Source: Isoetes taiwanensis
Taxonomy: Eukaryota > Streptophyta > Lycopodiopsida > Isoetales > Isoetaceae
Assembly: GCA_021234155.1 (NCBI GenBank)
Contig: JAJEKV010000078.1
Span: forward strand, 4,251,225 to 4,315,224
Length of the DNA stretch: 64,000 nt
Direction of reading: 5' to 3'
Shown piece by piece: positions 53,930 through 64,000 of the stretch. A program made the translations under genes and the position numbers. The number at the start of each line of letters is the position of its first letter. Position 1 is the first letter of the stretch. The notes under the pieces were generated by a model that did not search any database, was not told where the DNA came from, and was given only the letters and a program-made list of their open reading frames with translations.

Positions 53930-56900
53930 CAACAAGGCCGATTTAGCTAAAGCTGCTCTGAATTCGTATTTCCTTGGTGCTGCATATCAGGCTGCTTAGT
54001 TCGGTGCCAAGAGCTTCTCCCACAAAGCTTTGTTGCTCCGGTGGGTAGCCATATCTTTTACATCACAGTGTAAAGAAACACCCAGTTTAGCCCTCAAAAG
54101 ACTTGAGCCTCTGCTTTTTATCACATTTTCTTTTGGTCCAAAAGGGTCTATATTCGAACCCATTTGAGAAGATTCTTCGCGCCTCAGAGTTTCCATAGCT
54201 GGGCTTGAGCGTGGAGAATTGAAGCCTGGGCTGCCATAGCCCCCGGAGTTGTGCAAATATGGGGATTATGGCAGAGCCAAGTATCAGAAATATCGCTATG
54301 TGAAAACAAGGACTTGATATGATCCTGCTGCATCGCCGGATTTGCAGCTGCTGCTGCGGCCATTAAAGAATCAAATATCACAGTTTTTTCCTTCTTTGTT
54401 TTCTTTTCCTTTCTGTCGGATTTGTTCTACAAATTCTAGCGACTCTCAAGCCGGTTTGATCATTATCTGGTCAGATGCCTTTGTTGCCACATCCTTGGCC
54501 GGTAAGAAAGCTGCTATGGGGATATGGTACCGATGATCTCGGCTTCAAGCGCCCATTTGGAACTTCAAATCTGGACAAAAAAAATGGTCGGATTTGCATA
54601 GATCAACCCCGGCGACAGAAAGGGAGAAAAATCTCAACTGCCCAGGTGCCAGATCGAGGAAAAAATGGAGCAGAAATGGGGATTTATGGCCTGGAAGCAG
54701 AGGAAAAAATGATGCGAATGGGTGGCATGAACCATCGGAAGAAGATGTGGGAAATACTTGTGCGATCGGTGGCCCATGTACAGGTTCTTTGGATATTTCG
54801 AAAAAGATCCTCGGCCGTCATTACTGTCTGAGAACTCCAAGGCACATGATAATTTGGCATTTGATTAAGCTTCCAGCAATCTTTGCACATCTTATAGATA
54901 ATACAGGTGGATCGCTTTAAGAAGAACGTGATGCAAAGCAGAGTATTCTGCTTGAAGCCAATCCTCAAGAACTCCGGTTTCGAGCTTTCTATCATGCCAG
55001 GAATAGCAGATAAGGTCACCGGTCACTTCGTTGCTCCGTTCCCTCTTTGCCGGCTCTGTTTCACTGATATTTTCTCTTTTTTAAAGCAGATGACCATTCT
55101 TCAGCTACAACTTCAGAAAATTAGATGAGGTAAGTTCAGAAGGCAGGTGAGCTTCCTATGCCACAGTGAAAAACAGGATCGAATTTCGATGGTCTGTGCA
55201 GGGACCTACAGGGGAGGGCAAGCATTGGTATTGGGTTAAAGAGTGTATTCTGGAACAATAGGTTTGTTGGTGTGATTCATAATAATCCGTTAGTGTTCTT
55301 CCTTCTGTTTTTATTGCTGGTTTCGTTTTGAAATATACCTCAGAAATTGATTCTTACGCATGTTCACAAATCTGTTTGCAGGCAACAGAAAATGACCTCG
55401 CATATTGATACAACACATGGGAAACCGACTTCCATTTTCCAATGTCTGCCCATCAGGTACGGCCTTGCAACGATAAAGCTAAGAATTGCTGATTTCTGTT
55501 TGATACATACTAAGGAGCCATTCGTTCATCGTGTTATGCAGTCATGATCTATAGAGGAGAAATCGATTTAAGACGAGAGTTTTCATAAATAGAATTACCA
55601 GCTCAGCTTGCATAAAGATGGCAACAAAACTCCCATCTCCAGGTAAAAACTGCAATAGATTTCTTAAGCACTACGTAGTCTACCTACCATGTCCTTGGTT
55701 TGGAATTTGGCTCAATTTTCTTGCTTCTGCAATTTTTTGATGAATGGGCGGGTACGTTTCTCACGCTAGATTTTATGGCCTCATGAAATGAAACATTATT
55801 TAAAAAGTAATACATCATTGCCATATTTTTTCATATGCTTTCTCGGCATGTACGCACTCTTCTTTCCACCTTATCTTTTTCAACTTTATAAGATTCTCAT
55901 TATATCATTGCACCTGTAGCTTCTTCTTCTCTAATTCAAGTCTTTGTCTTGCTCTTTTCAAGTTCTCCTCCTCGTGGCATTTACTCTGCCTAATCGGTCC
56001 TTTTCATCTGCATCATTTATCTTCCTCGCTCAAGATTTTGTTTCATTATATATTCAGATCTTTCTTGAAGCCACTAGAAAGCCTTTTGTTTTTTAAGCGA
56101 CCGTTGAATATTTTGAGGCAGGACATAAAATTTAAATCAATAATCTTTTAACATGGCGCATTGGCACAAATTTGTTCTAATTTTGTTATATGCAGGTTTT
56201 GTTCTAATTTCAATACTGATGGCGTTCTGTATCCAGACTATGGAATGGACTCTCATGCATTTTACACGGCCAATGCAAATACAGATGGCTAAGATTAGAA
56301 ATGTTTGCTCTTCAAGCTCTCGACTGATATAGATGCAAATGTTTATGGTTCGGGGTTAACAGCACATGAAGAATTTGTGACACTGTGATCGGACCAGGAT
56401 TTTGCAGTTAAAGAGTAGAATGCATTGGATTGAGTTTGGTGTGATGCTGGAATTCTGAGATTCTGTGTGAGGGCATAATGGCCCTGTATGGCAGATCGGT
56501 TGGCTTATCCCAAGTTCAAATCCATTATTGCTTTTTGTTCTCATGACCGCAGAGTTCAAAGTTTCCTATGATCCAGGATGGCAGCCTAGCAAGAAGCTGG
56601 AAATATTGCAGTTTAAACCTTGCATGATGGATCCTTGCTTGCCATGTTGACAGTCCATCTCGTCCTTAGTTTTACGTTAATATTGTCTTTATAGGATCAC
56701 TTTATATGTTGAATGGATGACCTTTCTATCTGTAGAGCCCTTCTTGAGGCCTTTGGAAAAATGCCAAAACAAGTCGCAGTGATAATTCCAGGTAAATAGT
56801 GTTGTCGGTCAGATTGTGGCAGTCCTATATATAACATTTCATCAAATCCTTTTCTCCTGATAAGCTCAGGATTTATATTTTATGTGCGGCTGCTTTGGGA

Positions 56901-57130
56901 AGTTTGTTGAAGTTCAGTTTGATAAGAGTGGTCGGATGTCAGGTGGATTAAAAATGGATTAAAGCATGGAATACAATTAACTGCAGGATGAACACAACAA
57001 GGACAACTTGGTGTTGCATTAACGGCATTGGTGTGGCTGGCACTTCCATGGTGCTTGCCTCTTTATTTTTTGGTTTAGGGTTGCAAATGTTAAAATGTGC
57101 AACTGTAATTTTGGAATACTCTTTTTTGTT
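53930..57130. other. Long stretch with possible coding remnants
   Basis: A minus-strand Ala-rich frame at 54184-54381 (M-I-F-D-S-L-M then A-A-A-A-A-A-N-P-A-M-Q) seems to continue in another frame at 53996-54256 (Ser/Pro-rich), which may be a broken gene end. Plus-strand frames at 54475-54920 are unrecognised. The rest is AT-rich, possibly intronic. Confidence 0.35.
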
Positions 57131-57138
57131 GAAGGCAG

Positions 57139-57193
57139 GGACGTGGCAGTATATGGTTCTTGATGAGGCCCAAGCGGTCAATAGTGCAAACAA
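57139..57193 (+). pseudogene. INO80-like SNF2 ATPase exon fragment
   Basis: After an acceptor-like AAGGCAG, the frame reads T-W-Q-Y-M-V-L-D-E-A-Q-A-V then N-S-A-N-K and a stop. W-Q-Y-M-V-L-D-E-A-Q-A-I-K-S-S is the Walker B/DEAQ segment of INO80; the DEAQ rather than DEAH/DEGH box favours INO80 among SNF2 ATPases. No neighbouring helicase motif was found within several kilobases, so this is either an isolated relic or one exon of a gene with very long introns. Confidence 0.5.
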
Positions 57194-58430
57194 GTGACAT
57201 GTCTAGTCTTCATCATCAAATATCTACCACATGCTTGGTGATTTCCAGTACGTTCATCTCATGACAGAAAATACAGTATTGGCATCCTTGAAAGGAAATT
57301 CAAATTTCTTCCGGCTATCAAATTTTCCCCTTTTCAATTGGAAATTCAGTTAAAAATCTCTTCCTGCTGGTGTAGGATATGCATTACTAGTAAGGCCAGC
57401 CTCATAGATTATAATATTGTTGCAGAAGCATCAGAAAATGGTGGCTTTCTGTGCCAGCCAGGTAATTTTTGTTTCTTCCATGGTAATTTGTTCTGCCAAA
57501 ATATCATTGTCATTTTAAAATTTGTTTGCCAACTGTGTACAATGGCGATTGGAAGCCTACTGGACTTGAGTATTTAAATCAGTGCTCCATGGCATTTCCG
57601 TGAATCAAAGAATCACAAAGTCTGGGTTGGCTCTTTCCATGTTTTTAAATGCACTTGCTTCTGTTATGACACGAAATGGAATGAATAAATACTTCCACGG
57701 ATTTGCAGTGAATGCCAGACAATAGGAACTTTTGCACTGATATCCAACATAGTATTTACTTGGATGCAGTTGTGTGTTAACATGGCTTACGATAACAATG
57801 CAGTTGTCCCACAGACATAGGAATTGAACTCTTTGAAATTCAGGAATAAATTACTATTCAAAATACTGCACAAGCAGGAAAGGCAGACTATGATGATTTG
57901 TCTACAACTATGAAACAGTTTACAAAGCTACTTGGGCGAAACAAGATGGAGATGGACAAAATATGTTAGAGGAATTGCATCAAATCTTGATGTTTATTAG
58001 GTCTGCTTTGTGGATCTGGCTGTCTAGGCCCATTACTAGGCTAATTGATGGTTCTGTTGGAGACACAAAGAGCTCATTGGAGTTGGCCACCCTGGGTAAT
58101 CATTTTTCACTAGCTATTTCTGTTAAGGGATTCTAATGTAGATACTTGCTGCAAGAATGCTTTAGAAAGAAAAGTTCGCGAAGATAAGAATAATGCTATT
58201 CCTTTTATGGTTGATATGAACTGCTAATAGTGCTAACGTCTATTTTGCCCTTATTTTTTATGGCCACTGCTACAATAGTGAATTATGATGCCTTATTTAC
58301 AGGAGGTTTTAAAAATTTAGACAACCATATTGATCTATTGTCTAATTGAACATGTTTTGTCGACCTTTGATACAAATGTATTATCGTAGGTACCCATGAG
58401 CACATAATATATTCCTTGAAAATTTGTATG
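57194..58430. other. Unassigned stretch
   Basis: A plus-strand word K-A-D-Y-D-D-L-S-T-T-M-K-Q-F-T-K-L-L-G near 57881-57940 looks coding-like but is unrecognised. Otherwise AT-rich. Confidence 0.35.
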
Positions 58431-58769
58431 ATAGCAAATGGTAAGGCATTTCACATAAAGAGTAATGGTGTCAATTCGTTAAGGAAATAATAGGATTATT
58501 TACTTTCAGCTTTCAAAACTACCCATTTTTTGTGTTATGCGGGATAGCTTGCCAAGCTCAACCCTTGAATTATGTTGTACATGTTGCTATTGGCATTTAA
58601 TAGCAAATGGTAAGGCATTTCACATGAAGAGTAGTGGTGTCAAATTGTTAAGGAAAGAATAGCATTCTTTGCTTTCAGCTTTCAAAACTATTCCTTGAGT
58701 ACGTTATGCGAAATAACTTGCGATGCTAAATAGTTGAATTATGTCGTACATGTTGCCATTGGCATTAAA
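58431..58769. repeat. 169-bp tandem duplication
   Basis: The units start at 58431 and 58600 (ATAGCAAATGGTAAGGCATT onward) and end with TGTACATGTTGCTATTGGCA-like sequence. Identity is roughly 85 percent by eye. Confidence 0.85.
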
Positions 58770-59942
58770 GTTCCTTTTTTTTTGTGTGAGAAAGGTGAGA
58801 GTTTGGGAATTCATTAGTAAAGAATAATGCCATTATGCTAAAGTTTCTTTGGGAATTCAAGAATTTTAAGACAAGTTCACAACATGCCTAGAGAATATTG
58901 CTAATCTTTGTGTTAATGCGAATGCAAATTTCACCACATGGTATGTTCATTCAAAATAAAAACTTGTTAAGGAATTATTTGACAGTTTACTTTTGCATAA
59001 GACTTCTCCATCCGTAGAATAAGAACGAATAAATGGTCCTTTCGGAAACTCCAAATTGCTATTCTATTGGATTTCGCCTCGTCATTTGAGACATTGTTGA
59101 GTGGCACCAATATATTCGTCCTAAGGAGTTTATTACTATTGCCTTCCTTTCTTGAATCCTAACTTTAGATGCAATTAGAGAATCTTTATGAGTAGAAAGT
59201 GGTCTGGTAGTGAAAATAATATCACCATTATAGAATTTTTGATGAAAAGTTTTGATGATGTGTCCCAGCCAGTAGCTAAAAAAACGAAATGGATATGACT
59301 GGAACTCAAGTAGAGCTCAAAGATCTAGTAATCTATTAAGCAGATTCAAATTATTCTGGTAAGAAGAGAATGTATTTAACATTGGTGCTTGAGAAAAATG
59401 GCAGTTACTGCTAGAATTTTTTTACATTTACCTGTTGGAAGCAATGAGGCAAGATAACTCGAAATGGAAGCAACAATCTACCTGCTGTATAAATTTGTTT
59501 GTTGCCTGGACGATTCCACGAAATGCAGATCATATATCCTCCATGTTTTAGCAGGAGCAGGAGACCTAGACCCTGAAAAATGGCCGATTCTGTTATTAGA
59601 GGATGAATGGAAATGATAAGAGAAGCTGAAGAAGCATAATATCATATGACCTTTCAAAAGCTCTGTTCAATCCCATCTTCACATAAAATCGATCTGACTT
59701 CGCTTAAATCCTCCAGAATCTTGCATTAGAAAATCTGTCAATGCCCTTAGCTTGTGCAATCGATCCCTCTACTCTACATCGTAAAGCGGCTTGGAGAACA
59801 GATATTTTAGGGTTGGGAGGTCGAAAATAGCATTAGGGTTCTAAGGTAAACCCTGACAAAAAAAATATTATTATTTTTACCCATATTTTGTAACGTACTG
59901 GACGTACGAAATAACATATAAGGTACTATATGCCCAAATTGA
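58770..59942. other. Unassigned AT-rich stretch
   Basis: No conserved frame or terminal repeat was recognised. Confidence 0.4.
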
Positions 59943-59960
59943 TTTCGTACGCGTACGAAA
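59943..59960. repeat. Perfect palindrome TTTCGTACGCGTACGAAA
   Basis: This 18-bp perfect palindrome shares the TACGCG core with the cluster at 160-252. A related half (GGACGTACGAAAT) lies 45 bases upstream. Confidence 0.85.
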
Positions 59961-62480
59961 ACAACACTGATGCCTACAAGAGGAACAGGTACATAGGTCA
60001 TCAACTGAGTTTTGCCACCTTTTGTATTTACAATCATGGGCAAGAGACTCTAGTGGAACCATCTTCTTATAAGATAGTGTGGAACAACGGAGGTGAAGCC
60101 TCCAAGCCCTAGGAATAGGATTAATAAAGGACTTGAATGGTATTATCCCATCCATTAGATAGTACACAACCTAAAAGCAAAAACCATAACATACACTAAA
60201 TAACATTTTGAAGCATTGATGTCACCGCCAGTAGTTTATCAAATGGATGGATCTATTATTTCGAGGAAATTGGGTTATCATCGTCTTAAAAAGGGACTAA
60301 CCATTCCCTTTGAAGAAATGTTGAATTAGTTAACATCTTTCGGGTTTCAAGGTTGTCATAGCCAAATCCTAGTTAGAGCTCATGAAAAAGTCCTTTGCAA
60401 AGCCTTTCAACATTCGTTGAATGTTATTCTCTTCCCTGCAAAACAAAGAAAAGTCCAAATAATGCCGAGATAAAAGTTTGATGTTGGAATAAAATTCGCA
60501 AATCCATGATGTTTCACATCTTCAACGACATTGCAAGAATAGGATTTACATTATCTAATCCACTGCTCATTCACATGAGAGCAGCAAAAACATAACGAAT
60601 GTGATATTTCTAAACAATGAAAATATCATAATTGCAAAGACATAAGTAGAATTTCCTTGAGTGCATTTTGACCTCGCTTCAAGTACATTTGTGTTAAGTA
60701 CCTATTACATTTACACACGTCGACAAAGCGAAAGTCTAATAAATTTCATAGACCTTCTGTCGCGCATTGCATCTATTCTATTCTATTCTTTGGAAGCAAT
60801 GCAAAATTATCAGTTCGTAGGGTTTTAACTTCCTGCCCAATTTTTACTGCTGTAGTGTAATCTTGGGATCCTTGATATAAAAGAAGAAGGATGCAAGTTA
60901 AAGTTTCCTCGGCAACAATCTTTGGCTCTAACAATTCAAACTATCTATATATTCTACTTTATTCCATTTTGTGGGTACACTCACTTTCTGTATGCTATTT
61001 TAGTAGCCTACTTTTTGTAAGGGCATTCAACAAACATCCTTGCATAAAGAAGGTTGTTCACAACGAGATTGACTTGGGAGTTTGATCCAAGTTGGCTATG
61101 GCTGTTGACTAAGAATTTGACCATCTAAATGTTCAATATATGTTGATTGGTTAGAACTGAGTATCCCTAGAGGTACATACCCACAGTTCCCAAGGTCTAT
61201 AATGTCCCTTGATACATGGATTTTAGGTTAAAGGGTTTAAGATCTACAATCAGAGTAACTATTGACTACTAGCATTGGTTTAGGGTTAAGGGTTCAGGAT
61301 TTTAGGGGTTACTCTCAGGTTTAGTGTTTGGAGTTTATGTTATTTAGGTTTCATATGGTATACTTTCTCACTCAAAGAAACAGTAACAGGTTAATAAAGT
61401 CTTTGCAACCTGTTGACTTTGTAAAATCTCTCGTAGTACAACCTCTTACAGTACAACCCCTTAAAGTACAAAAACTTGTGTACATCGCCCAGGCTAGGAT
61501 AGCCAGACAGCTCGGGACAGGGACAGATAGATAACGCTTTTCCCAGGCTGAGTCTGGAGTAACTTCTGAAGGCGATTTTGGTTGACCTCAGTTGAGACAC
61601 AGATGCACAGTGGCATGCTGGATTGGAGCTAAACACTAGCTGTAACAATGGGTTCCACTGAGGAACAACAAGGATTGGAAGGGATGGAGACTAACAACCA
61701 GGTTCTTTTCTACTTTGGTTTTTCATAAAGCATCTGTTATGAAATCCAACAAATGGATTATTGCTGTATTATTGCCAAATGATGGCAAAAAACATAGTTA
61801 ATGATGAGGATTTTCTCAAACTATGTTTCAAGCTTGATAGAGCACTATGACGTTGATAATGGATGTGATGATTATGCCGTACTCACATATGATTATTGAA
61901 GCATAATAGTCCCATCATTCTAGTGGTAGATTTTACCATTTCTGTTATGCTCATCTAGACATATTGGTCTAGATATAGTTATAGATGTTTTTGTTAAAAT
62001 ATTTTTCATTGTGGGTGAATAGACCATCTATGTAGTAATTGTATAAGGGAGATATTTGAGCATGTAGACCACCAATATGATTTCTCTAATGTAGGAACTC
62101 CTATGACACCGATAGCAAGGGGGGGTATTTTAAAAGCTATGACTTTTTGCATTCTGTAGTCGACAACGGTTCTAACTCTTGTTTTACTATGGCCGGTTGC
62201 AAAAATGACTTTCCCCACCTAGGAGTACATGTTCTATATTAGAAGATCATAATATGGTCGGTAAATTTGTATTCTTATATGCTCATTATGACTCAAGTAA
62301 CAGATGAGTCTAAAATGCGTAGGAGTATAATTCAATGTTGCTATCTGTTGCTATCTGTTTCTTTCACTTTAGTTATTGGATCCCAGTCAATGGAAGGTTG
62401 CTTGAGATAAGCAAAATTCATATATATACATACATATATATACAAGTGGTTCTACTATGAGGGACTGCACAAATTCGACC
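59961..62480. other. Unassigned stretch
   Basis: It includes degenerate telomere-like words (GGTTTAGGGTTAAGGG at about 61277-61292) and short TAGTACAACC/CAGTACAACC repeats (61434-61462). No gene was recognised. Confidence 0.4.
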
Positions 62481-62494
62481 GGAAGCCAATGCAG

Positions 62495-63385
62495 AGTCAT
62501 TCAATGAAGATTCTATAAGCATTTCCCTAGATTCTTTATGTTTCTATGAAGATTTCCCTAGATTCTCAAAGATTTTATGAAGATTCCCTTATATCTCCTA
62601 TGTTCACAAAGATTCTTTTTAGATTCTTCTAGATTTCCAAAGATTATGCCAAGATTCTTCAAGATTCTATGTAGATTCTCCCAGATTCTCCAAGATTTTA
62701 TGAAGATTCCTCTAAATTTCCTTATATTTCCCTAGATTCAGAGAAGTTCTCTTGATATTTCCCAAGATTCCTCAAGATTCCCTCTAGATTCCCTAAGATT
62801 TTATGTAGTTCTATTGAATTCTCCAAGATTTGATGAAGATTCTCCTAGATTCCTTTAGATTATAGGAAAATTCTCCAAGATTCTATCATGATTTCACTAG
62901 ATTCTCAAAGCCTTTAGAAAGATTCCCTTAGATTCCCAAAGATTCTCTTAAGATTCATCTAGATTCTCTAAGATCCTATGAAGATTCCCTTAGACTTTAC
63001 ATGATTCCATCAAGATTCCTCTAGATTCTTAAAGGCCTTGGATTCCCTTAATTTCCCAAAGATTCTCTCGTGATTCCTATAGGTTCCCTTTGATTTTCCA
63101 AAGGTTCTCTTGAGATTCCCTTTGATTCCCAAAGATTCTCTTGATATTCCCATAGATTCTATAAAGATTACTCTAGATTCTCCAAGATTCCATCAAGATT
63201 CCTCTAGATTCTCTATGTATTTATGAAGATTCCTTTAGATCCCCTCAGATTCCTATGGATTCCCTTTAGATTCCCTAAGATTCTCTTGGAATTCCTCTAG
63301 ATTCTCTAAGACCTCTGACGATTCCCCAGATTCCTATAAATTACTATGAATTTCGTAAAATTCTAATATTCCAAAAGATTCTTAG
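62495..63385. repeat. AGATTC degenerate array (~0.9 kb)
   Basis: Words such as AGATTCCCTTAGATTC, AAGATTCTC and TTATGAAGATTCC recur every 10-15 bases. The reverse complement matches the style and words of 49800-50170. The composition excludes coding. Confidence 0.85.
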
Positions 63386-63985
63386 TGTTCGATCACGTTG
63401 GCTACAACTGCGACGAAATAGTGTCAAAGTACCACTCATTGGAAAGCTCTCGACGAGAGGAATCCAATGGCGTGGGTCCCACCTTCATCCGACCCCTCTA
63501 CCGCAAGCTACGTGCCTTTGAAGGCGATTAAACAAAAGGAAGCTTCCTAGAAAGTCTAATCATAAATATTTTGCCACCTCATCACTTTTTTTATTAATGA
63601 GGGTGACAACTTTTTATTAATGAGGGTGACACCTCACCTCCTTTTAAAAAAAATCAATTTAATATTAAAAAGTTAATGGCTAGGATTTATGCTCACCTTT
63701 TGATCTAACGGTTAAGATCTGCTACACCAAAGTCACTTTAAGGGACCTTCCTTGCACCTTCCTTACAAAAAATCAAGGGCTAGGATTTATCCTCTCCCTT
63801 TGATCCAACGGTCCGGGGATGTGGTGCATGCCCCCATGCATGACCCATGCATGCCCATAAGGAATGGATGGCCCTGATGCTGCCACCTCACTGGCCCCAC
63901 CTTAAACGGACGGCATACGGGCATGTATGAATCAAACACATTATATAGAAAAGTTTCATGATATACCTTTATATATACAAGAAAT
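63386..63985. other. Terminal spacer with two short direct repeats
   Basis: TTTTTATTAATGAGGGTGAC is tandemly repeated at about 63588-63632. GGCTAGGATTTATnCTC followed by TTTGATCyAACGGT recurs at 63678 and 63777. No gene was recognised. Confidence 0.6.
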
Positions 63986-64000
63986 TTATCGCGGCGGCCA
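63986..64000 (+). repeat. Palindromic GC element, truncated by the window end
   Basis: TTATCGCGGCGGCCA matches the left half of the family at 31.9-37.5 kb (compare AAAGCGCGGCGGC at 35904). Confidence 0.55.

Noticed and set aside
61277-61320. Interstitial telomere array
   Set aside because: Only one or two imperfect TTTAGGG units are present; too short and degenerate.

Overview
This is a stretch of a large, transposon-rich land-plant nuclear genome. The evidence is an intron-containing nuclear gene for a chloroplast lumenal NDH subunit (PNSL1), a histone H3-like gene, plant-type MULE, hAT, Ty3 and LINE elements, AT-rich intergenic DNA and no operons. LINE reverse transcriptases of the G-V-R-Q-G-C-P-L-S-P type, a transposase I recall mainly from non-seed plants, and a caspase-type relic lean towards a fern, lycophyte or similar lineage. 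That is inference. Intact PNSL1 argues against Pinaceae or gnetophytes, which have lost plastid ndh genes. Most coding regions are broken by frameshifts or stops; only PNSL1 looks fully intact.

Layout. 0-3 kb: tandem GC palindromes, a putative Helitron 3' end and a direct repeat. 3-9.7 kb: a decayed Ty3/gypsy element on the minus strand (gag, protease, RT, RNase H, integrase) with one internal segment inverted. 11.3-14.6 kb: an inverted duplication whose left arm carries a MULE-type element that in turn carries a LINE; the right arm keeps the empty site. 16.8-18.6 kb: another LINE of similar type. 20-20.5 kb: a fasciclin-like (FLA) pseudogene. 21.5-22.3 kb: PNSL1 in two exons. 23.0-23.8 kb: a relic with animal-type caspase motifs (His-Gly and Ala-Cys-Arg-Gly). 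24.9-28.5 kb: a giant palindrome split by a poly(A) LINE with target duplications. 29.6-30.2 kb: a hAT-type non-autonomous element.

31.9-37.9 kb is the most unusual part. A degraded minus-strand gene combines a ParB-like domain with a permuted DNA methyltransferase-like domain. It lies among ten copies of a short GC palindrome (best core GATCGCGGCCGCGATC) with an oriented 3' flank, and a plus-strand exon resembling a plant transposon-associated domain lies next to it. An eleventh, cut-off copy sits at the window end. My working reading is a decayed mobile element with its own palindromic binding sites; a parS/ParB-like relationship is speculative.

37.9-46 kb: a lysine-rich coiled-coil ORF, tandemly duplicated small genes, and a decayed transposase with a G-x-H-T/S-x-x-D-I-D motif. 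46-50.2 kb: tRNA-derived SINE-like units, a 1.1-kb foldback and GAATCT/TTCTAGAA arrays. 50.4-52.8 kb: a histone H3-like ORF separated from its probable promoter by a 1.85-kb MULE with perfect 9-bp target duplications. 53.5-53.8 kb: nested hairpins including a perfect 54-bp inverted repeat. 54-62.4 kb: mostly unassigned, with a short INO80-like SNF2 exon and a 169-bp tandem duplication. 62.5-63.4 kb: a second AGATTC array, in inverse orientation to the one at 49.7-50.2 kb.
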